From: Acanthochromis polyacanthus | Taxonomy: Eukaryota; Chordata; Actinopteri; Pomacentridae | Direction of reading: 5' to 3' | Assembly: GCF_021347895.1 (NCBI RefSeq) | Contig: NC_067121.1 | Location: 34,211,974-34,275,973 of the forward strand | DNA: 64,000 nucleotides | In this document: piece by piece, positions 51,101-61,910 of the stretch | Layout of the letters: each line of letters starts with the position of its first letter | Position numbering within the stretch: the stretch's first letter is position 1 | Program-made: the position numbers and the translations under genes | Notes under the pieces: generated by a model | Databases searched by the model: none | What the model saw: only the letters and a program-made list of their open reading frames with translations | What the model was told of the DNA's origin: nothing

Positions 51101-52690
51101 GGTTTTTATGGGAGAAACACAGGGCTTTTCTAAACGCAGCGGCCCCTGCTATCCCCGCTTCATATTAGAGACAAAAGAAGAGGGCGGAGGAGGGTGGAGG
51201 GGATTCTCCCCCTGGCTGCTATCTCCATCCTCAATGCAGGGAGAAAAGGGTTTTCCAGGGCCCAAGTTGGAGGGCGACAACAGCTTCCACCTCTGAGCCC
51301 CAACGCTCTGAAGGTGGGATCATTACTGCACCTACGCTGAGGCAGAGGTGACCTTGGAAGGCGACAGGAGCCTCACAGCTGGGATTATAGTGAGGGGATC
51401 CTGTGTGTCTGCGAGAATACTTCTCTTCACATGTGTTGTGTAGTGCGTGTGTCGATCTGCCCTCACATCTTAAACAGAATTTATAGTCCTAGCTGGAGTA
51501 GTGCCAGAACATCCCAAACGTTACACAGCATGAATGCACCCCGCAGAAAAAATCGGCCTGAAAATATAACACTGCCAAACTTTGATCTCCTACATCGCTC
51601 TGCTATACACACCACTGAGACGGACAAACACAGCTTGGAAATCCTGCCTCAACATACACCCACAGCCTCAGTTTACTTTGAACTAGCGCGGAACAAGGTC
51701 CCAATAAAAACAACGCTGCCACAAATATTGTTGGAAAGTTAAAAAGAGCGGGATAGAGAGCGGCGTGCCCACGTAGCAGAGGCTGTCATTTTAACTGACG
51801 ACTGCCCCGCTGAAAGGCAACCAACTGCTGCACTGCTCACGCGCTGCTGGATGTTGCACATCTTTGCTGCACGGAGCACTCCGTATTAATTTCCACATCC
51901 TTTATCCGATCCTCATCCAAGGTGGCCCTACATTATAACCTGCCAGAGATAGCGACTTAAACATGTCACAATCTGCTCTGCCTGCCTGAGCCGCTGGAAA
52001 ATAAACAGAACAACGAAGTGACCCAAATTGAGAGAGACAATAGTGAAATGAATCTGAGATTGAGGCGTCATTAGAATTACAAAAATATACTGTCAGTTAT
52101 GGTGCAGCAGCAGAAGAAGACCTAGGGAGCATGTAAGTAATACAAAGAGGGGAGGGGGGATGTATGCTAATAAGGCTGGGACTTAGTGCCTTCAACGAGG
52201 GGGGATTAAAAGCTGTGACAGTACAAGCTTCCAGGCCTGTTCAACCAGCAGAGCAAAGGCGTGAATGCAGCAGGCTACGATAAGGGAGCAGGACACAACA
52301 ACATCCTTGGGATAGATGGTTCTGACAAAACACAGATACAAGTCAGTGCTGAATAGATATGAGCAAGACGAGCACTGTGTTCTGTTGTTGATCCTGTAGA
52401 AAAACAGTGGTTCTGGCAAGAGCTGGAACAGGGGCTTCCAGGGCTCCGAAAGTGTAACCAGACACATAAAGGTAAGCTCAAAATGATTCATACCCACGCC
52501 AAACTACAATTTTCCTTCTCAACAATAGGTTTCTCCTGGCTAGAAATGACAAAGACACTTAATTTTTCAGACCAAATTCAAATTCTATGTTTCCCCAAAT
52601 AGTCCTGGCAATTTCTTAATGTCTCTGTGTTAATTACTCCCAGTGATCAATAGACTATAAATTGCAGACAGATGATGCGATGCTGTAGTT
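48109..52690. other. No gene seen; includes a purine-rich tract
   Basis: Positions 49880-50500 are strongly purine-rich on the plus strand (GAGAGAGAC, GAAGAAGAGGGGAGA and similar), producing a 223-residue S/L/P-rich frame on the minus strand that is not a gene. Positions 51040-51170 look single-copy and could be conserved. No coding region supported. Confidence 0.5.
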
Positions 52691-53185
52691 CTCTACTGGT
52701 CAAGCGCAAGTCATGATTAAAACTAAAGAGCTTAGTGAGCTGCTATTAGGGCACCATCACTGAGAGAGAGTTGGTGTTCGCAAGAAGGTTCAAAAACTAC
52801 ATGTTTTCAAATGCCTGTGACCACAGTGCAAAGCATCATTGTAAAGTACAAGGAGTTCCACACTGTGAAAAGTCGTTCTGAGAGGAAGCCAACAGTGACC
52901 CCTGCACTGCCAAGAATAGTGGAGTACAAGGCCAAGAAGAATCCAAGCATCACCGCCACGACCATCTTTAGAAATCTGAGCTATAACATCTCAAGTATCA
53001 ACATCTCAATCAGGCACTAGAGCAGATCAAGGCTGGTCTCCATGGTTGCACACCAAGAAGGACTCCACTTCTCCAAGACAGCAACACAAAAGCTCATAAT
53101 GGTAAAGAAGAAAGCTTTACGTCATCAACTCTGTGGTTGGATGAGATGAAAATGAAGCTATTTGGGCACTGGCTTGTCTCTATCT
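52691..53185 (+). mobile_element. Second Tc1/mariner-type lineage, degraded
   Basis: The region encodes the DNA-binding half of a Tc1-type transposase (see 52811-53020). Further downstream GGTTGGATGAGATGAAAATG near 53134 parallels the segment before and after the first catalytic aspartate in Tc1 proteins. Sequence differs clearly from the three other Tc1 copies here, so it is another family. Terminal repeats are not identifiable and the edges are approximate. Confidence 0.7.
52811..53020 (+). pseudogene. Tc1-like transposase helix-turn-helix remnant
   Basis: The 69-residue frame reads VTTVQSIIVKYKEFHTVKSR in its first part, then RKPTVTPALPRIVEYKAKKN followed by PSITATTIFRNL. This is the order of a paired-like Tc1 DNA-binding domain: recognition helix with V..II.KYK, a basic GRP-type linker, then a second helix-turn-helix with KNP.I. 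A stop follows at ISIRH. The catalytic domain is not open downstream. Confidence 0.75.
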
Positions 53186-53440
53186 AGCTTGAAGAAAAAA
53201 AGGATTCTTTCTATCCGTTGTCACTTGTTTATGTTCCAGCCAGAAGAAACCTATTGATCAAAGAAAAATTCACTATATATCAAAATTTGACATGGGTATA
53301 AAGAATTTTGGGCTTAACTGTTTTGAGTTTTGCATCTAAATGCACTTTAGAGGTCACTTAGATTTAACTTGCTACCCCAAACTGCTGCTACTGTATACTG
53401 TGGTAGCTCAAAAACATTCATCATGTCTTCTTATTAATAC

Positions 53441-53607
53441 AGTAGTTTTGAGTTCTTTTGTTCAGACGTAAAGTGAATAGACAGATAATTACCTTGACGG
53501 TTTTGATGAGAACACTTCTGAAGAAGGCAAAGTTTTCACCAAAACTGTCAAGGTAATCAACATCAGTCCATTCACTTTATGTCTGAACAAACTCAAAATT
53601 ACTGTTT
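53441..53607. repeat. Hairpin MITE-like inverted repeat
   Basis: Left arm 53441-53510 and right arm about 53537-53607 are reverse complements over about 70 bp with some 10 mismatches. Shared landmarks include GTTCAGAC, TAAAGTGAAT, ATTACCTTGAC and GTTTTG. The central loop of about 26 bp contains CTTCTGAAGAAGGC. No clear target duplication is seen. Transcribed, it would form a long imperfect hairpin. Confidence 0.75.
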
Positions 53608-54339
53608 TCTGTGGTGCTTTGGTTCAAAGAGGGAGTATTGGTTCCAGATAGAACATATTTGCTCCTGTTGTTTCTTTAGCTTTACCAGCTAAACAGCTGG
53701 AGGAATGGCACTTTCATCTGCCACTCTGGTCCAGGTTGAAATATTCGGCCAACTGACGGATGGATAACCATCACACTTTGAACAGATATCGTCCCCCTGA
53801 GGATAAATCACTGACTTGTGTGATCCCGTGACATTTCATCTGGCACCAGCAGCAGGCTAAATTTAATCAGTGAACCATCTCCACAGCTACAAGATCTACT
53901 GGCACAAAAAATATTCCCAGAAGATTTGCTCTAATGACTTTGGTGATTCCTTGACTGCATACTACAACAGCAGCTGTAGGGTGATGTTTTCTTTAGTTCT
54001 CAGTATACTTTCCATTGGACGAATTGATGTAAAATTTGGCTCTGACAACCACATCTGACATCTCCACAGGATGGATTGTTCTAACTCAAATGATATTTCA
54101 TCTGACGTCAGCCCAAATGAAAACTGTAATTAGTTTATGTCTTGCAAAAGTAATGACATCCCCATCAGTGAAGTTTGCGTTCAGTGTTAAGTAGATAATG
54201 TTTGCCGTGTGAGGAGGACGGTTTTGTCAGATTGTTTCTAAAAAATTTATTTTAAAAAATGTTGGACACAATCCATCCAAATTCCAAAGTTAGAAAGTGT
54301 GGGAAGGTTCAGACACTATTTGACAAGCTGATAAACTGT
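53608..54339. other. No feature seen
   Basis: Unannotated DNA. The segment at 53690-54130 has loosely iterated CATCTGRCA-type stretches but no repeat that I can define. Confidence 0.45.
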
Positions 54340-54785
54340 AAAGTATGCTGATGCCTTCAGTACTGCCTCACTGTGTCTGCAGACATTTTGCAGGAATGGC
54401 CAATTATTGGATCAGATTTTTGGCATTTTTCAGATTATTGATATATATTGATATTTATATTCCCAATAAGATAAATGTATTTAAAAAGCAGCTGCCTTTA
54501 AAGAAAAATGGTGAAAAGTGTCAATCAAACATGTAAAACATACATACACAAAAACATCTCAGTAAATGTTGTCTTGTAGTTTGTGTTATTCCAAATTTTG
54601 ACAGTAAAGTTTCCATTTTTACTGCAATATCTGTTCAAAATATCAGTTATCGTTGTTTTTCCGCAATAAAAATCAATACCAGCACCCAAAAAAAACATTT
54701 GGTCGACCTCTAACGCCTGGCAGGCAAATACAAGTTCAATATATGTTGCAGCTGTAAAAGACGGTTTGTTTGCAGCCATTTAAAG
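54340..54785 (-). repeat. Dispersed repeat with GATATTGA-type iterations
   Basis: The plus strand has GGCCAATTATTGGATCAGAT, TTTTTCAGATTATTGATATA and TATTGATATTTATATTCC. The minus strand has GGCGTTAGAGGTCGACC and GGTGCTGGTATTGATT, then ATTTTGAACAGATATTGC. I recall this combination from interspersed fish repeats; class unknown. The 84-residue frame here is a by-product. Confidence 0.45.
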
Positions 54786-57119
54786 CACAAACCACTGAAA
54801 TATAGCCAAAAACAACAAATCTAGGTTACAGCATTTAGGAATTAACATGAACTCTAAACCAAACATGTTCTGCAATTCAGAATCATCCCCCACAGGTGCT
54901 GCTACAAACTGAGCAAACACCCTTTCATCATCAAAATACTGCACACCTGTTTCTGCAGCTTGCTTCAGCGGGGAGTATTGGTAGATACGAAAACTCCAGA
55001 ACACCTGTGGAGAGCACGTTCCGAAGAAAGTTTTCAGTGCCCAGTAGAGGCTCATTGAACGCATCAGAAGGCCGTTTAAAGTAAGTCTTCTTGATCTTTC
55101 GTCAATTTGCTCTCTCCCCACCTGGGTGCGTCATAAACATGAAGAAAAGATCTTTAAATGTAAATTGAAGAGAGAATTGGGGCGATTAAGGCGGAACATT
55201 GAGTGTCATTATTCATCCTCCTTATTGCCCAGTAGCCTCGGTTTAATTCTGAAATGTGCCGTCTCCTCTCCGATGCATCACATATTATCGCTGACAACCG
55301 TGGACGTGTTGTGTTTATTAATGTCTAAAACGACCCTCTCCCACCTCGCCGCGTCCTCTCCTCGACCTTCTTGTCCAGCACCGGTGCCTCTCGACAGGAA
55401 CGCCCTTGAAAGGTAAACAGCAGGGGTGGAGGAAAAGACTGCCATGAATTAAAACTCAGACAAAAAAACATCTTCAAGTACTGTGCAGTGAAGCACTTCT
55501 CCTTTTAATAAGGACTAACTTTATTAACCTGATCTATGATGCTTAATGGCTCACAGAAATGACAGGTGGGAATACTCTGAGCTCAGGCAAATAGGCTCTT
55601 TTAGTGGGTAATTTTCTTACAAACCGTCTCTAACAGCCTGCATGAAAAATTCTGGCTATTTTCATTCTCGCGCACACACCTTAATACATGCGCACACTCG
55701 TGCACGCGCACAACTTTTAGAGAGACGGAGTCCATCTGCAATTCCCGAGGACTTCTGCCGAAATGTCAGCCAGTGTGTTGAAAGGATCAGATAGCTTTTT
55801 GATGTTGCACATGCAGTCAGGCGGAAGAGGAAGAGAGACAGGCTTGATAGGCATCAGGTGTAATTTCGGTAACTGCTTTGGCAGCTGATGACTCACCATT
55901 CAGAAAATGCAGGCTGAGCACCCACCTAGAGAGACACAGGCCCAAACCAGATGAGCTGGCTGACACAAAAACATCCCCTGACCTTTGTGCATGAAGATCA
56001 TTGGAGCTGATCAGCTCCTTCCACTTCTCAGCAGAGGAACAGCGGTGGGGCCTAAAGGTGGAGAGATGTCAGGTGTTGTTATAGTTCAGTGTTGTTATAG
56101 TAATTTGTGGTAGCCATAGGATGTTGAAATAACCAGGGGGTCCATTTTCTTGTGCACTGGGAGAGATGTGAATAGGTTTAGGCATCTGGCGTGGTGTGAA
56201 TTTCTACCTTTTCTACCAATAATTGCACACACTCTGCTGTTTCTGCATAATTTATAGTTTTAAAAGCCTGGAATGGTTTGGAGAATTTCACAGTAAATCA
56301 GTGGCCTTTAGTGGGTCAGTGCTGTCGCTGTGTGTATATCCGCACACTCTTAGCCAGCACTTTACCTTATGACCAGACAAATCAGCCAGAGGACTACTTG
56401 AACTCTTGCCAAGGCAGTAAAATATAGGCCACAAATGTTGTCCCTGTCCTGACCTACTGGCACGTCTCCTGGCACTGTGATTCTGTGGACTGTCTCCTGT
56501 CAAGATTTATTTGATCTTTATGGCACCTCTCACAGTTTATATACTGTAGCCTAAGATAAAGCAGCAGCAGTGGAGCCTGAATTTGCTGTATCTAGTCGAG
56601 TTGGGTCTGATTTTACCAGTTATACTGTGGTCACAAGTAAGTGTTTTCCTCTTCAATTAAGAGTGAATGCACCACAAAAATCAGTCTTTATGAGAGGAAT
56701 ACTAAATATTTAGACTCAGTAGCTGTCTAGTGTAGCTGTTGTAAAGCAAACTGAGTTGTGTTAAGTAGATGCTTCCACATTCATTCCTATGATGCTTGTT
56801 GGAAGAATACGCTGAGAAAGCTCCCCTCTGCTTCCTGTCACTCCCATATTTTCAGTTTCATTGAGCATGACAGATAACTTTACTGGTCACTGTGTGCATG
56901 CTAAATGCTCCATAGGGCCTGTGTGCATCACAGGATGAACATGGAAGCTGCAGAACTCCTGTGTTAGAATGTCTTCACAGAGTTGACAGCATTGACTTGC
57001 TAAGATAAGATTTGTTCAGAGAAGTAAAGGAGGACTAAAACAAGTAAACTAGAATGTACTCAAAGCATCTTACCCTGTAATGCTGTTTAATAATGAGGGC
57101 CAAGATTTTTAGTTACAGC
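54786..57119. other. No gene seen; possible conserved segment 54900-55420
   Basis: The minus-strand 113-residue frame at 54780-55121 carries no recognised domain. The CG-containing stretch at 55200-55410 ends in a donor-like AAAG|GTAAAC (GT at 55411-55412, plus), but nothing else supports an exon. The remainder is unremarkable. Confidence 0.4.
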
Positions 57120-57700
57120 TTACACAAAACCTGTCCATCATGTCCACTGTGGGATGCTGCTGCTGACCTTCCTCCAGCCCTCCGCTTCCAGCTCCCCTTT
57201 TCCACCAGTCAACTCTGCATCGCCCTCACTATACTTGTTATGCAATCTACATACTGTTTGAATTTTACTGCTAGCTATATATGTAGTACCGTATATTTAA
57301 TGTCAGAGCCTTACATCATAAGAGTAAACTATGAGTCAGTTTTCAATGTTAGCTTATACTTTGTGTCACATATCTTATCATACATGTATCCAAATGTGTG
57401 TTGTACTTTCCTTGCTTTCCCACCCCTCCCTCTCCTCCCATCACCCCCCCCCCCCCCCCCCCCTCCCCTTGCCCTCCTCTGTCCCTCTCAACCCGCCCGG
57501 CCAGCAGGCAGATGGGTCCCCCTATATAGAGCCGGGTTCTGCTCGAGGTTTCTTCCCTGTTAAAAGGGTGTTTTTCCTTGCCACTGTCGCCTTTGTGCGT
57601 GCTCTGGGGGTCAGGCATATGGGTTCTGTAAAGCGTCTTGAGACAATTTGACTGTAATTGACGCTATATAAATAAAATTGAATTGAATTGAATTGAAATG
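57120..57700 (+). mobile_element. LINE 3' untranslated end with ATTGA tail
   Basis: From about 57480 the sequence has CTATATAGAGCCGGGTTCTG, GAGGTTTCTTCCCTGTTAAA, AGGGTGTTTTTCCTTGCCAC and ACGCTATATAAATAAAATTG, then a repeated ATTGA tail. This is a common fish non-LTR retrotransposon 3' end that I recognise but do not assign firmly to a clade. The upstream 57120-57440 resembles its pyrimidine-rich leader, but the 5' limit is uncertain. A C20 run interrupts it. No ORF2 remains. Confidence 0.7.
57444..57463. repeat. C20 homopolymer
   Basis: Twenty consecutive C inside the LINE 3' region. Confidence 0.95.
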
Positions 57701-57762
57701 ACCAGACAACCTGCTGGGTGGTCTGTGTAACACTTTACATTTCTTGAATTGGCTAAATAATA

Positions 57763-58108
57763 ACCATTGATTATCTATACACCGCTTAATCCTCATTAGA
57801 GTCGCATAGGTGCTGGAGTCTAACCCAGCTGACTTGGGGCAAAGGCAGGGGACACCCTGGACAGGTCACCAGTCTATCACAGGGCTACATATACAGACAT
57901 ACAATCACACTCACATTCACACCTACGGGCAATTTAGAATAATCAATTAACCTCAGCATATTTGTGGACTGTGAGAGGAAGCCGGAGTACCCAGAGAAAA
58001 CCCACACATGCACAGGGAGAACATGCAAACTCCATGCAGAAAGATCCCAGAAAGGCCGGGACATGAACTAGGGATCTTCTCGCTAACCACTATGCCACTG
58101 TACACCCC
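57763..58108 (-). repeat. V-SINE/DANA-type SINE with 11-bp target duplication
   Basis: Perfect direct repeats GCTAAATAATA flank it at 57752-57762 and 58109-58119. Its tRNA-like head is on the right, minus strand: GTGGCATAGTGGTTAGC (A-box region, about 58087-58103) and TAGTTCATGTCC (decayed B box, about 58060-58071). The body follows, with AGTTTGCATGTTCTCCCTGT, GGGTACTCCGGCTTCCTCTC and ACAGTCCACAAATATGC, the conserved core shared by zebrafish DANA and other V-SINEs. A LINE-like 3' end containing TGTCCAGGGTGTCC lies to the left. It appears to be full length (346 bp). Confidence 0.9.
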
Positions 58109-58119
58109 GCTAAATAATA

Positions 58120-58385
58120 TTTTATCCTAAATAAATCAAGTGAAAATAAGTTTGAAACTACTGCACAAATAGAAAAGTTGCTCTCAGTTTATTTTTTTAA
58201 TTGTTCATATTTTGGTTGCTGCTTCAGAATTTTAAGTTTTGGCCAGAAATCTTGAAAATGGCTCAATAGTTAAAACTGTATTGTTGTACTTTTGTTAGAA
58301 CTGTACTATATGTTGTGCAATAAATAGTGCATCTAACCCTGCAATGAGGTCTTCTCTATACTATGTGCATTAATTAGTCTTGCAT
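58120..58385. other. No feature seen
   Basis: AT-rich DNA between the SINE and a short hairpin. Confidence 0.5.
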
Positions 58386-58427
58386 AGTCAGACCATTCTA
58401 GGTGGTGCTGTGTAGAATGGTCTGACT
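58386..58427. repeat. Perfect 15-bp stem hairpin
   Basis: AGTCAGACCATTCTA at 58386-58400 and its exact reverse complement at 58413-58427 are separated by 12 bases. There is no T run and this is eukaryotic DNA, so it is not a bacterial terminator. It may be the inner part of a foldback repeat. Confidence 0.9.
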
Positions 58428-59853
58428 TATCATAAAAAAACAAACCTGCTCTGGTGGATGTACCCTCAAAATAGTGATAGTGGAATTCCATTTAGATGCA
58501 GGAAGGCACTGCCAAGACAATGAATAATTCACCAAAAAAAGGTTGGTGTTTCTGTAGTCAAGGGAATTTTGAATTGTGTATGAAATGTCTTTGTCCCCTG
58601 AGTCAGACGAGGCCTTAATAAACAATACGCTGCGTATAATATTATTATAATAATGTTTTCTTTGCTTCATGCAGTTTTGTGATTCATGTATTTGCCATTT
58701 AAACTCTAAAAAACAGATTTGAAATCTGTTGCTTTATGTTTAATCTGAAAAACAATAGCAGTACATTGGCTTATGAGACACGCTCACATACATCTTTAAA
58801 CCCTCCTGAAACAGAGTAGCTGATGAATTATTGCTTGAGTAGATACATTATACAATGCATAAAGTGGTTGTACAACTGGATTTGTGGCTGGCTGAGGACT
58901 CCCCCAATGCAACAACCAAATGTAAACTGTGAAAAAAAAAAATTGAGAGACAACTATCCATTTGTGAAATCAGCAATAAAATAGACAATGAGAAATTTAA
59001 GCCTGTTTCTTTGATTTCATTCATTTTTATCATGCAAACTGAAGAAAGAATTGCTTCCTGTTACGTGGACTGTGGGTTAGTGTAACTGGATATTTCCTGC
59101 TCATGCCAAACTGCATCACCGTTGTGGATTTAGGTAGTAGCTGACCCCTGCGCTCTGAACATTTTCCTGCAACTGAGTTCCTACTCAGCATGAACGGAGA
59201 TACAAACATTATTTTTGGTGTTATCTGGCAGGTCTTATTTATTTTCGTGAACTCAGATTCATAGAATGCGCACAGGCTTTTAGCAAAAGCACTACAAACA
59301 TGGCCTCACTGCACTCTGAGGAACGAAGGAGCGCATTACAAAAAATATCTCTGACGATACAAACTGATGCTGGTTAACAGATAAAAAATATTTTCGTGTT
59401 TCCCCCCTCAGGGAGGAAGTCCAGGTTAGACAGAAACATACAGACTGCTGAAGTCGCAAATATGCCTCATTACTGAACACTTAGAGGGAAAAAAATGATA
59501 GATGGATTTCTGAGTGGCTGTTGCATATTTTGGTCGCTATATTGTAAAAAATATTACTTAACAAGACTGAACTCTCACATCTCTAATGTTTGCTGTTTCT
59601 GCTGCATATTCTGTATTTTAAATAGCAGCATTCTTGCTTTATGTTCTACAAGCTCTGACATTTTTTTGCAACCCCATTGATCTCACTGAAAGCTAACCAA
59701 ATCCAAAGCCCCCTGTCGCTGCTCTGTTACACCGAGTATTTTTAGTCTTAATCTCACCAACAGGCAAACAGCCACCCCTAAGTGGACTAAATTTCAAAGC
59801 TCTTACGACTGTGAATTCATAGCAGTGTTTTTTAATGTACAACCCCCCCCCCC

Positions 59854-59902
<49 letters not shown>

Positions 59903-61000
59903 CAGCGCTGTCACATTGTTTACCTGCACTCACTTTCCTCGTTGTCCTCCGCAAACCTCTCGTCTTCTGGGAGTTATCTTCTGTCCATAGTCTGCTGCTG
60001 TATTCTCTCCCAAGAGGAGGTTAGCACCTGCTGTCAGTATATCACTGAAACGGAGGTAGAGACAAAGCTGAGGACGCAGGCGGGAAAGGTAGTCATACAT
60101 TAACAGACGAAAACTCCCGCTGCTTTTCACCTCCTCACACCCTGACAGGCCTGCTTTTATCTGCTCAGGTTCAAGGCGAGGACGGGAGCTGCTTTGCGGG
60201 GCTTTGCACTTAAAAACTTACCCTGTTGGCCCTTTCTGAGGACAGGCCCGGCTCACCTCCTGCTGCCTCCACCTCTACACCTTCCATCCTCTCCTTTCAC
60301 TCCACCTGCAAGCGTTCCACCAAGCATCCTCTATTCTAGAGCTCGCTTTTGTTAACTCCATGCATAATTCCTTTTCTCTTCTCTCCTGGTGTGAGGCAGC
60401 GTTCCCTTTCTTCCTTTTGACTTCACTCCGTCCAGAGAGGCAGTCCCCAGAGCTTTCTTTTCATTTCCTACCGGTGCGGATGTAAGTGTGTGTTTTCAGG
60501 GAATTTTTTTTGTTTGAGAGTGCAACTTAATGAATTTGAGATGCTGCTACGAATGAGGCTTTGTGAGTACAGGCATTTTGTGTGCGTGTGTGTACACACA
60601 AGTAAACCAATAAATATTTTTTCACAGAGAATGTTTTGTCAACAGGGCTTGAAGTCACACAGCATGTGAGTGTTGATTCCTTGTTGTGAGGAGGGTAAGC
60701 GTGGACGTGCTGCTGCCGGGTCAGTGTTTGCCTGTTTGGCAAGAGGAAAGAAAAAGCGGACAGACAGCACGCAAGCAGAGGAACTGTAATTAAAAGTTTT
60801 GCTCTTGTTAAGTTGGTGACAGCTCGCAATTGATGATGAGGGTCTCCAATACTTAAGAAACATTTGGGCAGGATTGAGTCCATAACAGGAAGATTATCAA
60901 CATATTTATGATCTCATTTGAGCATTTTATTGAGAACCATGGTTTAGGTGTAGAAAACTTACAAATAAATACGGTGCAGTGAGTTCACAAAGGTTTAAGA
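58428..61000. other. No gene seen
   Basis: Unannotated DNA with no supported coding region. Positions 60120-60500 are pyrimidine-rich. Frames at 60527-60883 (minus) and nearby lack recognisable domains. Confidence 0.5.
59843..59899. repeat. C14 run joined to (CA)n array
   Basis: Fourteen C (59843-59856) followed directly by about 21 CA units ending at 59899. Confidence 0.95.
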
Positions 61001-61910
61001 TCTCAGATTGTACCACACTTGTACATTTTCTAAAACTTTAATTAGGAAGCGAGAGCCCCCTGGAGCTACTAGCTGCATCTCCCTCCCATCCTTATTTACT
61101 CTGCTTGAAATCATGGTACCGTATGTTAAGGCTATGGGTGAAATCCTCATACTGATCCACGAGGCTGAAAACAACACTTTCGCCGTAGTACATTATAAAA
61201 CTCTAATGAGGAAATATGAGCTCCCTCGTGCTTCAAACTGGAGCACCCAATTATCCTCACTTACTGCTGTACAGGCCGATGCACCCAGGGTAATGGCATA
61301 ACAATCGCTCTCCCCCAAAGGTGCCGGGCACAATGTGAAAGGCTGTGACATCGATCAATACATTACAGAAGTGCCTCGACTGTGTTCTGAGAGAAATCTC
61401 CCGCTTGAAAATAGTGTTCAAGATAAAAAGAATCATAGAATAAAACCGCGTTTATTCAACTTTGCTTCCTCAAAGTTAAACTTCACACCGACAGAACCTC
61501 CCACGCGAAAATGTTATAAATTTGTGCTCAGCTGGCGACAGTGCTGTGTTGATATTCTGCCCTGCATTCCGCCACCTGCCCCAGGCTTGTTAACAAGGTG
61601 CCCGTGGCAATGATTGCCTGGCCATCAAACTCCCAGCTGATAAGTTCCTCTGGGAGGAGAGAGGAGCTCTGTCATTGAATTCACCCTGATCGCCTCCTCA
61701 TGCTGTACATTTGAGATAACGCTCAGCCAAACCCGGCCTCACATCCACCGGAGAGGCCCTCTGTGACGTTCATATATAAATTATTCTGTAAAATCTCTCC
61801 AGCATTTGCAGAGCTCGCCTCTTGTAACGAGCAGATATATCCTATTTGCTACATTTTTATCATTTGACGACTAGATTTAAATGCACAATTACGATGCTGT
61901 AGCCTACCGT
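61000..61910. promoter_or_regulatory. Candidate conserved non-coding block
   Basis: About 0.9 kb without recognisable repeats or simple sequence. It includes ACTTTAATTAGGAAGCG (about 61035), CCCAATTATCC (about 61247), a GAAATCATGGTACC stretch near 61107, and CAATGATTGCCTGGCCATCA (about 61609). Base composition is balanced and the frames present (97 and 92 residues) have no recognised domain. The texture is that of vertebrate non-coding conserved DNA; conservation was not tested. Confidence 0.25.

Noticed and set aside
54525..55121. Two consecutive minus-strand frames that could be exons
   Set aside because: The lower one overlaps a dispersed repeat (54340-54785). The upper has no recognised domain.
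58386..58427. Rho-independent terminator
   Set aside because: The DNA is vertebrate-type and no T run follows the hairpin.
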